NCBI GenBank assembly: GCA_012274445.1
Contig: JAAROD010000069.1
Coordinates: 1,094,159 to 1,158,158, forward strand
DNA: 64,000 nucleotides
Reading direction: 5' to 3'
From: Sclerotiophoma versabilis
Lineage: Eukaryota > Ascomycota > Dothideomycetes > Pleosporales > Didymellaceae
Below are positions 1 through 12,200 of the stretch, piece by piece. The position numbers and the translations under genes were made by a program. The notes beneath the pieces are model-generated. The model was given only the letters and a program-made list of their open reading frames with translations, was not told the origin of the DNA and did no database searches. Numbering within the stretch: the stretch's first letter is position 1; the number at the start of each line of letters is the position of its first letter.

Positions 1-371
1 GCCCCCTTATAATAGTTAAGAAGAATAAGAGTATACCTTTTAGTATACTAGAAGTATATAGATAGTATACCTAAATATTTAAAGAAGAGTTATCTATAAA
101 AGTACTACCTAAGTATTAGCTCTAGAATTATAAGATTAAACTTAAGAAAGAAAAAGAACTACTCTTTAGGCCTATATATTAGCTATCTAAGAAAGAGCTT
201 AAGATACTATATAAGTATATTAAGAAGAACCTTATAAAAGAATTTATTAGAAAATCTAAATCTCTAGTAGAATTCTCTATTCTATTTATACTAAAGAAAG
301 ATAGTAAGCTAAGGCTTTATAGTAACTACTTAAAGTTAAATATTATTACTATTAAAAATTATTATCTACTA

Positions 372-2234
372 ACATACTCTATAGGTAAGCTAATTAATCG
401 GTAAGCTAATTACTTTTACTAAGCCTCTACTAAACTCTTTTCTATTATAGCCTAAAACACTATAAATTATTACTGTATAAGGCAAAACAAGCTATAATAT
501 TACTTAGATACCTCTTCTACCTTATTCTTATATATTTACGTATTATATTCTATCTAGTTATACTATTTATAGTGTTGTTAGGATAGTTTACCCCCTTTAG
601 CGCGTACCTACTTCTTTAGCTTCTTTCTATTACTACGCGCACTAAACTTCTTTAGAGCTGCTAATTACTACCTATTTCTAACTATTAGAGTTTCTTTTTT
701 TTAAGCCTACTGTTTTTTATATAATTTATCATATAGTAGCCTTATTTACTACCTAAAGCTTACTAATTTCCTATTAGGCTAAAACTAGCCTGTAGGATAA
801 AATTACTCTCTTCTTTATATAGTGCTTAAGCGCGCTTAGAATAGAATTAGGTAAGCTACTCTACTACTTCTTATACTTCTCTTAAATTAGAGTTAATTAA
901 GACCTAAATTCTAGAGTATTACTAGAGGTTTATAACTGCTAGAGCTTACTATTAGTAGAGAGTAGTAGTAATAGAGTCTGTAGCTTTATATTAAGAGTTA
1001 AAATAACCTATTCTAGGTTAAAGAGAACTAATCTAGCACCTTAGAACCCTCTTTAGATATTACTAGAAGTAAAGACTATATTATAGGCTGCTTTAAAGTA
1101 TAAGAGGAACTTAGTCTTTATAAGGTAGGTAATCTAGTTATATATAAGTATTTTAGCTTAGCGCCTATATGCCTTCTTTAATAGGGTAAAATAACCTATA
1201 TTAAGTAGCTATAAGAGGTGTAATAAGTAAGAAGGCATATATATAGTAATAATTATATTATTCTTATAGTATTACTAGAATTTAAGTAAGTTATAGCTCT
1301 TATAGCTATTAATAACTAGTAGTTAGTAGGTACTAACAGTATACTTCTTTATATACGTGTTAAAGTGCTCTAACTACTTAAAACTAAGCTTATTAGTAGT
1401 TTAGCTGTTACTAGAGACTCTAATAACCTAATTCTAGGGCAGGTCTTTCTCCTTATACTAGCTAGAGAGGTAGTAGTATACCTTAAAGATAATAAAGAGT
1501 AGAATAACCTATTCTTTTATATTAATACTCTATATAACTATTATCTACTTCTAGTTACCTTACTAGACTATCTTTAGCCTTTTTTATCTTTCTAAAGCTA
1601 TAATAACTACTTCTAGAGAGATCTAGCCTATTATAAAGCCTGTCTTATTAAAGTTATATATAGCTTTTTTTCTAGATACTATACTTAGCTTTAATATTAG
1701 CTACTAGGCTAAACTAGCTCTATATAACCTCTAAATTCTTATAGAAGGCTTACTTATAGTTATACTTATAATTAAACTTTACTTTAAGCTCTAGTTAACA
1801 CTTAACAAACGTACTAGGCTAATCTATACTAATAGGGCCTAAATTATACTTAGCACGCAGAGAATTAGCTATAGCAGCTATATCTACTAGCTATAGGCTA
1901 AATTCTTACGCGTCTAGCTTAAGGATATATTTAATAATTACCTACTTATTATTATTATCTAGCTTTTATAAGTTTGCTATAGAATTAGTGTATAAAGGTT
2001 ATTCTATATATTATATACTTAGTATACTCTAAGGCACCTTATAGATAGCTATAGTGCGTTACTAAGTAAGATTTATATCTTATTTAAGAGCTTAAAGTAT
2101 AAGCTATATTTAGGCTTCTCTTAACGTGTTAATATTAAGTTGTTTTTAAGGTATTAGTATATAGAGGTTACTTTAGTAGAGGCTTAGTAAAAGTAATTAG
2201 CTTACCTATTAATTAGCTTACCTATAGAGTATAT
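372..2234 (-). mobile_element. Fot1/pogo-like (Tc1-mariner superfamily) DNA transposon, RIP-degraded, nested in gypsy pol
   Basis: The ends are about 60-bp terminal inverted repeats with very few mismatches (372-433 against 2173-2234), beginning ACATACTCTATAGG. They are flanked by a TA target duplication at 370-371 and 2235-2236. The second gypsy copy preserves the empty site with a single TA at 30263-30264. On the minus strand the degraded transposase shows a Tc5-type helix-turn-helix region (about 1900-1740, including a recognisable LELK-KFN-KY-Y block). Near 1650 it shows the first catalytic block, which now reads I-Y-N-F-N-K-T-G-F, with D and E changed to N and K. The length of 1863 bp fits Fot1-type elements (about 1.9 kb). 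It cannot encode an active transposase. Confidence 0.88.
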
Positions 2235-5200
2235 TACCTAATATATCTAAACTATAGAATTAGCTATTAGAAGTAAAGTTCTTTACTATACTTAACTTAT
2301 ATAGAGTGTACAACCTTATACGTATAAAGAAAGATAAAGAATAGAAAATAGTATTTAGAACCTATTATAGTTATTAGAAGTATATAGTTATACTATTTAG
2401 GCTATCTAATACACTAGCAGTATACTAGGTATTAATTAATAATATACTGCAAGCATACCTAGATATTATAGTAGCAGTATACTTTAATAATATCCTAGTA
2501 TATAGTAAGATACTAGAAGAATATAAGGTCTATGTTAGATAAGTATTAGAATACTTAGTAATAGCAAACCTTAGGCTAAAGCTAGAAAAGTATAAATAGT
2601 ATAAGGAAGAAGTAGAGTTTCTTAGCTATATTATAGAAAGATAGAGATTTAAATAAGTAAAAAGAAAATCTAGGTTATAAAGAATTAGCTAACACCTACT
2701 ATAGTTAAGAGAATCTAGAAATTTCTTAGGTTTATTAACTTTAACTAAGAACTACTCTATAAAGGCCTTACTACTTATAAGACTTATATAGAATAATATA
2801 CTCTTTAAGTAGAAATAAGTATAAAAGAATACTTTCTAATTACTTAAGTAAGTATGTATAGAGCCTTTTATACTAATTATATTTAGAAGTAGTAAGCCTA
2901 TATACTTAAAGATAGATACCTTAGATTTAGTATTAGAAGTATATATTACTTAAGAATAAAACAGTTAATAGCACCTAATTACCTACTATTTAAGAAAGTT
3001 TATAGTACTAGAAGAATAGTATAATATATATAATAAGAAGCTTATAGCTATTATTAATATACTATAATATTAGAGAGTATATATAGAAAGCTGCTTATAA
3101 CTTACTATTTATATAGATTATAAAAACTTAGTTTACTTTACTACTACTAAGGTTCTAAACTAATAATAAGTACGCTAGTTAGAAATACTTAGTTAGTATA
3201 AGTTTAAGATCCTATATACGCTAGAAAAAGAAAATAGCTAAGTAGACACGCTTAGCTAATACTATAACCTTATAGGTAAAAAAATAATTAATAAGTTTAC
3301 TATTCTTAGAGTTAATAAGAATAGAATATATAGACTATTATAGTAGCTTAATTTAGTAATATAAGTTTAGTAGAAATAATATATTCTAGAGTAAGTACTA
3401 GAAGAACTTTAGAAGGAAGTTATTTTAAGATATTATAATAATATACTATATAGACACTCTTATATTACTTATACTATAGAACTTATTAAGTAATACTATA
3501 AGTTTACTAATATAAAGAATAAAGTTACTAAGTTTATTAGAAACTGCGTACAGTACTAATAGAATAAATATAGTATATATACTAAGTATAGAAAAGTATA
3601 GTTAATAAAGATACCTATAGTACTATAGATAAATATTATAATAGATTTTATTACGCAGCTACTACTCTCTAAGAACTCTATTATAGAATATACTTATAGC
3701 TTAATCTTTATTATAGTAGACTAGTTTACTAAGTATACTAAAAAGTTACTTTTTAGATACAGCTATACTATATAGTAGCTAGCTATAGTATTTATAAACT
3801 AGATTATTTATTACTATAGAATACCTAAATTAATTATTAGTAATAGAGATAGGCTTTTTATATTAAATTATTAAACTAGACTACTTACTATATTAGGTAC
3901 TAAGAAAAAGCTATTTACAGCCTATTATCTAAAAATAGATAGATAGATAGAAAGAATAAAATAGACTATAGAGATATATCTATAGATCTATAGTAACTAG
4001 AAATAAGATAACTAGGTTTTACTATTACCTATAGTATAAATTATATATAATAATAAGTTATTAGAAGTAATAGGTATAATAATATTCTTTATAAACTATA
4101 GAAAATACCTAAATCTTAAATCTCTTTACTTAATCTCTTAATTACTCTATTTAAATAGAATTAGTAATAGCTTTAGTAGTTAGACTAAAGAAAGTATACT
4201 AGAAATTACTTAAAAATATTATATAAGCTTAGAAACAAGCTATTTTATATATTAACTAGAAATAAAAAATAGCACCTTAGCTAAAAGAAGAGAATAAAGT
4301 CTATCTTCTTATTAAAAATCTTAGAATATAGAGAGTAATAAAAAAACTAGACAAGGTTAAAGTTAGACTATTTTTTATTTCTAAGTAAATTAGCCTAGTT
4401 AACTATTAACTAGAGCTACCTAAGGATGTAAAAATCTATTTAGTATTCTATCTTTTTATACTAGAACCTACTAACCTAAGAAAATTAATCTAGAAAGACT
4501 TCTACTACTAAGCTAATAGTAATAATAAGTAGAAAGTTTAAAAAATAATAACACATTAAAAAACTAAGAAAGGTACTTAATACCTAGTTAAGTAGTTAGA
4601 CTACCTAAACTTAGAAAATACGTAGAAACTAGTAATAAACCTAATAAACTACTAACTGCTCCTATCTTAGTATTATTAAAAGAGAGAACGTTTAGATTAC
4701 TTTCTAGAATAGACAGTATAAAAGTACTCTAATTAAGAGCTAGAGAGCTAGGTATTACACCTTTCTCTAGCTAATTAATATCTTAGTTAATACTCTTAAT
4801 TGCTTTAAGCACCTTAAGATCTTTAATATACTATCTAGTCTTATCTACCTATTATTTTTTCTAATACTATAATATTTTTCTTTATTTATAAATATAATCT
4901 TTCTTTATATATATAGCTAAAATAGCTAATAGAGTAGTAAACTTAGCCTTATCTACCTCTACTTCTTATTATTCTAAGTAATTTAACTCTTAGTTAATTT
5001 ACTTAAAGTTTAGAATTAGAACTTTATCTAGAACACACTTCTGCCTACTAATATAATAGTAATTTCTATTCTTCTTCTTTAATAATAATAGTTAGTACTC
5101 TAACCTCTTCTTTATATAATATTAATAAGATACTAATATAAGTTATCTAATATAATTAATATAATTACTAATAAAGTTAAAATATATAGTACTTCTAGAA

Positions 5201-5248
5201 ACTATAGATTTAGTTTATAAGAATATTAAGGTTAGAAGAAGAGAATAG

Positions 5249-5753
5249 TATTATAAACCTTAAGAAGTAGTATAGTAGAATATAAGAGAAGAAAGAACTA
5301 ATAATACTTAGAAATAACCTAATAGTCTTTAAGAAGGTTAGTAATATAGAAACTAATAATATACAACTCTATCTATTCTAATCTTATAGCAGAACGCTTT
5401 AATAGAATATATTATATATATTCTAAGAAATTCTATAATATTCTATAATAAACTAGGTTAGAATAATACTAGAATATTAGAACCTATATAGAATATTTAT
5501 TAAGTATATAGTAAGTAGGAATATAACTCTTATAGTTTATATTTAACCTTATTAATTAAGTTTGTCTTTAGAATCTTAACCTAACTCTTAAGCTAGATAG
5601 TCTACTCTATACTACTTATTATTACTTTCTATTATTATAGTGTTTTACTAGGTAATAACCTTAACTCTTATAGACTATTCTTTACTAGCGCTTATCTCTA
5701 AGAACTAATATAAATAGTGCTTATAAGCTTTACTTAAAAGTATAACTTTAACA
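5249..5753 (+). repeat. 3' LTR of the gypsy element (505 bp)
   Basis: This is near-identical to the LTR at 26774-27278, and both copies are exactly 505 bp. The ends read TATTATAAACC...ACTTTAACA, which fits an original TGTTA...TAACA terminus altered by RIP at the left end. A polypurine tract lies immediately upstream. A second copy of only the last 150 bp or so of the LTR follows at 5757-5907. Confidence 0.85.
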
Positions 5754-5756
5754 GTT

Positions 5757-5907
5757 ATCTCTATACTACTTATTATTACTCTTTATTATTATAGTATTTT
5801 ACTAAGTAGTAATCTAACCTCTTATAGACTCTTCTATACTAGTACTTATTTCTAAGAATAAATATAAATAGTGCGTAAAAGCTTTACTTAAAATAATAAC
5901 TTTAGTA
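5757..5907 (+). repeat. Extra partial copy of the gypsy LTR tail
   Basis: This repeats the last ~150 bp of the preceding LTR (about 5608-5753) with scattered C/T and G/A differences. It is most simply the tail of an older LTR into which, or beside which, the gypsy element integrated. A local tandem duplication is an alternative. The minus-strand LTR fragment at about 23570-23805 resembles this variant in its outer part. Confidence 0.65.
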
Positions 5908-6122
5908 CCTAACTAAGTAGTAGTAAAAGCTAAATTAAGTTTAGCTATAAATTTACTTTTCTTTTAATTTAAAATTTATATTAGACTTTTATATACTCTT
6001 ACTAGTAAGTTTATATTATAAATAATACTTTAATACTTATAAGTAAATTATATCTATATTATATAGAGTATATTCTTATATAAGCTTATAATACTTAATA
6101 TAATATAAAGTATAATATACTA

Positions 6123-7928
6123 GTAACACTACTAAGCTAGTAACTTTCTCTTAGTATTACTAATACTATATATAAATAATAATATCTTAATAATATAAAG
6201 CTAACTTACTCTATTGAGAAGGTAGAATAGACCTTATACTCTAGGCGTATAAATTAGGTTAATTTAAAAGTATATATCTTACTACTCTAGTATATAATAT
6301 TCTATATTAACAGCTCTCTAATTAGTAGAAAAGAATTTCCTTCTTACTATCTACTATGCCTAATAGCTAGAAACTTACTATATTAAAAGAGTAAATAATT
6401 ATATAATATATTCTTAACCTTAATTTATATAGGTTTCCCCTCTAGCTTTATAAGGTAGTAGATATTATAAATAAACTATTAGAAATATATAGTAGAATAC
6501 TTATTTATAAGAACTAGGCTAAGTAATTTATATTATATATAGAGAAGCTTAAAATAGCTTTTAATTAAGTAAAGAACGATTAGAGACCTCTATAGAAAGA
6601 TCTAGAGGTTGTTAAAGTATAGTTTAAGCTTATATAAGAGATAAAAGATAAGTATAGAGTTCTAGATAATAATATCTATAACTTTAATAAGACTAGCTTT
6701 TAGATAGGTATTATTAGCTTAATAAAGGTTATTATAGGCTTAGAAAGGTATATAAGGCTAAACCTTATCTAGCTAGGTAATTAGGAGTAGGTTATAGTTA
6801 TCTAGAGTATCTACACTACTAGGTATATAACTCTATCTTTTATTATCTATAAAGAGTATATCTATATCTCTGCCTAGTATAAGGAGACTAATATCCTATA
6901 TAACTAGAAGCTTTCTGTCTCTAAGAATAGAAAGATAAATAATATACTTAGTCTTAAATAGTTAAAGTATTTTAATACGTATATAAGAGCGTGTTAGAAG
7001 AGGTTATATAGGCTACTTATCTTAGACAGCTATAAGAGCTACCTTAACTAGGAATTTAAGAACTACTACTAGAAGAACAGAATTCTTACTCTCTATATAC
7101 CTCCTTACTTATTATATAACTTTAGCTACTTAATATAGTATATTTCTTACTATTAAAACTAAAGTACTCTTAATATGTATAAGCCTTAGTATTCTAATAT
7201 ATCTTCTATATTAATAAAGAAGGCTTTCTTCTAGCCTTTAGAGATATATTTTTTAATATATTTATATATAAGAACTATAAAAAGGCCTTTAATATATTAT
7301 AAATAGTCTCTATTAACGCGCAGGTAGTTCTTAGTTAGCTTAAAGTATAATTTTGTACCTCTCTACTAGTATCTCTACTAGAAACACTATAGTAATCTAA
7401 AACCTCTAGTAATACGTACAAATTTAGGTTGTAATTAAAGCTTATAAGTAAGTGCTTTGTATAGTTACTAATATCTACTTAGAAGAGATTCTTAAAGCTT
7501 ATTAAAGAAGCTAAAGAGATACTATATAAAAATGTACTTATTAAGGGTTATATATAGAAGCTTAAAAAGTAATTAGTAGAGATAACTAAGTATAAGACTT
7601 AAAAAAGAAAGTAGATCTAGTATAGAGGTATAATAGAGTATAGTAAAGCAGTATTATTAGTAGCTAGAGGCGCAGCTACAGCTTATATAGTATTAAAGAA
7701 AGTGTATAGTAGTAGTAGTTAAGAAAGAGCCTAGCTAGGTTAACAGTACTATAGTAACTATAGAAAGACTAGGTATAATACTTATATATACTAAAAAGAT
7801 ATAGAAGAAGATTCTATATCTAATATAAGTATGTTATACGTAGGTTCTATAGAGAGTAGTAACTAATTACTTATCTTATTTATAGTATTAGTAATACTAA
7901 GGAAAAGTTACTAGCTTAGTAGTATTAC
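6123..7928 (+). mobile_element. Second Fot1/pogo-like DNA transposon, RIP-degraded
   Basis: Inverted repeats of about 55-60 bp match between 6123-6182 and 7870-7928. They start GTAACACTACTAAGC and are flanked by TA on both sides (6121-6122, 7929-7930). The + strand carries a decayed DDE_1/pogo transposase. The first catalytic block near 6670-6700 reads I-Y-N-F-N-K-T. A block near 7010-7050 reads L-L-I-L-D-S-Y-K-S-Y-L-N and corresponds to LILDGHxSH, so this second D is still present. A PP-Y--YNFSYLI stretch near 7110 corresponds to PPH(S)SHxLQPLDV. At 1806 bp it has normal Fot1 size. Its TIR sequence differs from that of the copy at 372-2234, so it belongs to a different family. Confidence 0.85.
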
Positions 7929-7930
7929 TA

Positions 7931-9201
7931 GCTTAGTAGTGCTTTATATTAGCTTTTTATTAAAAAACTATATACTATATATACTATTAAAAGTAGAAAA
8001 GTATAATAGTACTTTTAAATATTAGTATACTAGTATATACTTAGACTAAGTAATATATATATAGTACTTCTAGAAATATACCTCTTTATATTTAAGTACC
8101 TAATTCTTTAGTAGTTTAGAATTTAATTTTAATAAACTAAGTATAAAAGAGAAGTTCTATAACCTATACTTCTTATATATACTCTACTACTATATTCTAT
8201 CTTAGGTTTTTAAGTTTAAGGTTTATATCTAAAAATAAAGTAAAAATTATATTAATAACTAATTTCTAAGAGATACTAAAGTATATAGTTATATATTACT
8301 AGAGTAGTATTATACTAGATTAAATAACTTATATAATAAGAAAACTCTATTTACTATTATACTTTATAGTATATAAAGTAATTTAGTTAAATTAGTAAAT
8401 AGGTAAAGAAGTCTACTTAAATTATATTTTTTTTACTTTCTAATTTAATATCTTAATAGTCTACTTTTATTAAACTTTACTATAAAGGAAAAGCTAAATC
8501 TAATATAAATATAATTTATAAAGGTATTAAGTTAGTAGATAAGTTACTAGGTATATTACTTATAATATAGAATACCTCTACTTAGTTTATTTTATAATAT
8601 ATAATAGTACTTACTTAAAATTAAAACTATTAGATACTTATATATATTATCTAAAGTACTTTAAAGCTATACTAGAATAGATATTATAATAGCTTTTATA
8701 TTAAAATTTAGAATTTAGCTCTTTTAGTACTACTTTACTCTTTTAATATACTATAGAATCTTACTTATAAAATATAATACTCTCTAGATATATAGCTATA
8801 TATCTATTCTTAGAACCTTTTAGATAACCTAGCTATATATTAAGTTTATAAAAAAATCTAGTAAACCTTTATAATTTTAATTAAGATTTACTAATAAGCT
8901 ATATTTAATACTAAGGCTAGAGCTTAGAAAGTTAAAAAGCTAATTAGAAATATAGTATATTATCTATGTCTTTATTATTTCTAATCTATTAAGACTTCTT
9001 AAGCTATTATAGCCTAGATTATAAACTTTTTCTTATATAATTAGGTACTTTTGTTATATATTAATTTACTTACCTCTATTCTATATAAGGTATAATTATT
9101 AGTAACTGTAATTACTATTAAGTAATATTTAAGTTTTAACTCTTAATACGTAGCATCTCTTATATTATAGCTTTAAATCTACATGTATACAAAATTACTT
9201 T
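7931..9201. other. AT-rich RIP-altered DNA, unassigned
   Basis: This stretch has the same CTA/TAG-rich composition as the neighbouring dead transposons. I find no terminal repeats, catalytic motifs or spliceable gene in it. It ends about 20 bp from the stop codon of the ABC transporter, where composition changes to that of ordinary coding DNA. It is probably the remains of another element that landed in the 3' flank of the transporter gene. Confidence 0.6.
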
Positions 9202-12200
9202 TTACTGCGTCTTACGCTTCCACTTTCTAATCTTCGTAAGATAAGTACCGATTATAACAGCTGTAAAATTGAATGCAATAAATCCAATAAAGATACCAAT
9301 GTTCCGGTATCGATTTTCAACATTGTATCCAAATGGTTTGTACTAACAACATGTTTTAGTCTTTGCTAATGCTAAGCATCTCGCTAGCCACTTACATAGT
9401 CTTGACCATATTTGTATCGGCAGTATTCGCAATTGATTTTGTCATCTGGATTAAGCAGATATCCAGCCGAAGATTCCAGAAATGACCGCGCGAAATCAAT
9501 GCAGGTGGTATTTTCTGGAGCGTTGAACAAAGTAACTTCGCTGGTTGTGCAATGCACGGGCGTCCCGTAAAGAGAGTTTGTAGTCAGTCCTTCAGACAGG
9601 TAGTATAGAGGGGACACCTCAAAATACCATCGCCAACCGGCTGGCGTTAGATCCCGGGCTGTTAGGGTGCCCGCAAAGGTATTGACGAACATGTAGAAAA
9701 ATCCGTTAGCCATAAGCGATGCATTGAGATTAGGCATCCAAGCCACAATGAGGAATGAAAGACTGACGATGAACACGTGTAGCAACCAGTAGCACAGTAG
9801 GGAGTAGCCTGCGTGTGTTGTGTCTTGCTGAAGACCCGCAGGGTAATACCATAAGAGCCAGTAGACCAGCGCCGTAATCAAAGTAAAGGGCAACTCCACG
9901 ATAATAGAGCTCAAAACGAAAACGATCCAGGAGTACGACCGACTGGCCTTCTCCCGATATATGAAGATATCGCGAAAAGCAGCGAAACGAGGTTGTAGGG
10001 CAAGACCAAGTGGTGGTCCCATGAGGAATGACATGAAGACGGTAAAGACGCGATTGTAAGCCCCTTGCTGGGTAGAAGGGATGTTCAGATAAGTCAGGCC
10101 GTTTAGCAGGCCATTGGAAAAATTGAGCCAGAGCTTTGCTGAGAAGTACTGCGGCTCACGCCAATACCAGAGCCAAGTGCGGCGGAGGACAACGTGTAAC
10201 TGATTGGTCAGTGATGTGGCATAGAGCGTCTCGCGAGACTCATCCGGTGGAGATGAGTCTTGAATCGCCTGCATATTTGCTTCTCGGTCCTGCTTTTCCT
10301 TGCTTTCAAGCCAGATCTGAGCCCAGTCTGCCGTAACTCGGGATCGGGAACCAGCACCGACGGTCGCGAGGAAGTATTCCGCCGGATTTTCTTCTGGTTT
10401 ACAAGGCTCGACATACTGGGCAAAGTATCCAAGCGCAGTCGAGCACTGATCTCCCAAGGGGCCTTCATAAACTGTTCTCCCCCCCTTAGTAAGAAGTAAT
10501 AGGTTGTCGAATCCATCCATCAGTGTGGCCGAAGGCTGATGGATTGTACAAAGAACTGTATGACCAGACCGGGATAATTTTTTCAAAAGTTGAATGATGG
10601 AAATGGCAGATTGTCCATCCAGACCAGACGTTGGTTCGTCCAAGAAGAGAATTTCAGGCTTTGCAGCCATCTCTATTCCCATTGATACACGCTTCCGCTG
10701 CTCCAGATTCAGGCCAGCGCCTGGCACACCTATCAGTGCATCGGCGATGTTTTCGATCTCCAGCAAGTCCATAAGTTCTTCAACGTAAGCATCCTTTTCT
10801 TCAATTGAGACTGAGGTAGATTGGCGCAGATATGCTGGAAGCCTTAAGGCTTCACGCACGGTTTGAGTAGGGAGATGCACATCTTGCTGCTGAACGTAAC
10901 CCATACGTCGATGGAATGACTTTGGTAACGGAGATCCATCCAGGTATAGTGTACCCTTTAGATTCCCAAAATCGAGACGGCCAGCAAGGGTATTGAGAAG
11001 AGTTGTCTATAACTTCGTCAGAATAGCAACAGATTAGAATCATAGACAAACCTTTCCCGCGCCTGACACGCCCATTAGTGCCGTCATCGAACTTGGCGCA
11101 ATATAACCATAATGGTGATTCAGCAATACCTTTTTCTCGCCCGCAAAATCTACAGTAAGATGTAGATCCTTCCACGCAAGCGATCGACCTTCCTCAGGAC
11201 TAGCAGAAGGTTGTTCGTTCTTCTTTGAGCCTGTGGACCTCCTCACAGGGTGTTTATCTGCCGATTCTTGTGCTTCTAAATCCTTGTTTTGACCGCTGCT
11301 AGACAATGATATGATTCCGGATCTCGACCGCCGGTAGAATACGGTAGCCATAAGACCGGCTGGCGATTTGAAGAGCTCCATGGCAAGCCTCAAGTGTGCT
11401 GTTAGCTACGGAAATCGACGCCTGATCTGAGTTGTTCACTTACCCTACGAGTACAGCAAAGAGAATGAATAGACCAGCGTTGATCCCAATGTTCCGCCAT
11501 AGATGAGAATTGTCAAAATCATAAAGCACCTTTAGATATGCCGAGCCTTGTACAAAGTTGTTTCCAGGTTCTGAGCCTTGGATTGCGCAAGCCTGGTTTG
11601 CAACATCGATAAAGTTTGGGCCTCGAGGGATAAGATCGTTGGGGCTGCAAGAATAACGTAGGGAGCCGACCTCGTTGATCATGAGGGATTCGAAAGCATA
11701 ATACATGGGCTGTGAATTTATTAGAGGCGGCAGGAACGCACATCACAGGGTAATAGAATGACTTACATTAACGTATCGAAACCACTTCAGCCATACCTGC
11801 ATTTGCGGAGGTGGGATGTACCAACCTGTGTATATGACTAGCGTTGTAAGAAAAAAACCCACTGGCAGCCCAGCCTTTTCCACGCTGGGCGATAGAACTG
11901 CGATGAATCGAAAGAACATGGAGAGAGTCAAGTGAGAGATATAAGCGACGAGGAAAAAGATAAAAAATCGGTCCGCCTTTCGCTGGAGATTGGCAAGGAA
12001 GTACATCGGGATGTTGTATGATATAGCCACGATTTTCCAGACAATGTCGGTCATGATCTGTCCATAGCCATATGATAATGGATGGTAGAAGCGGTACCTT
12101 TTGTGCTTCAACAATAGCGGACGCTGTGTGAATGTGTTGCCAAACTCGCTCATGGACTGCAGTCCTGGTATCATGATGGTATAAAAAACGACAGATCCAA

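Larger units (their letters stand above)
1..5753 (+). mobile_element. Ty3/gypsy LTR retrotransposon, RIP-degraded (pol and 3' LTR; 5' part lies outside the window)
   Basis: Read on the + strand with TAG/TAA taken as decayed CAG/CAA, the tract gives Ty3/gypsy pol in order. Reverse transcriptase is at about 2270-2640, with the active site near 2485-2500 now reading Y-F-N-N-I-L-V-Y-S-K instead of an F/Y-x-D-D box. An RNase H region follows. Integrase lies at about 3630-4050, with decayed IDFIT, VD-FTKY and ISNRDRLF blocks and a decayed H-P-x-T-D-G-x-T-E-R-I block. A purine-rich tract (5229-5248) directly precedes the 3' LTR, as expected for plus-strand priming. A 1.86-kb DNA transposon sits inside pol (372-2234). 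The 5' LTR and gag would lie left of the window; a second copy at 26774-31864 supplies the comparison. The element is dead: it has dozens of stops and lost catalytic aspartates. Confidence 0.9.
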
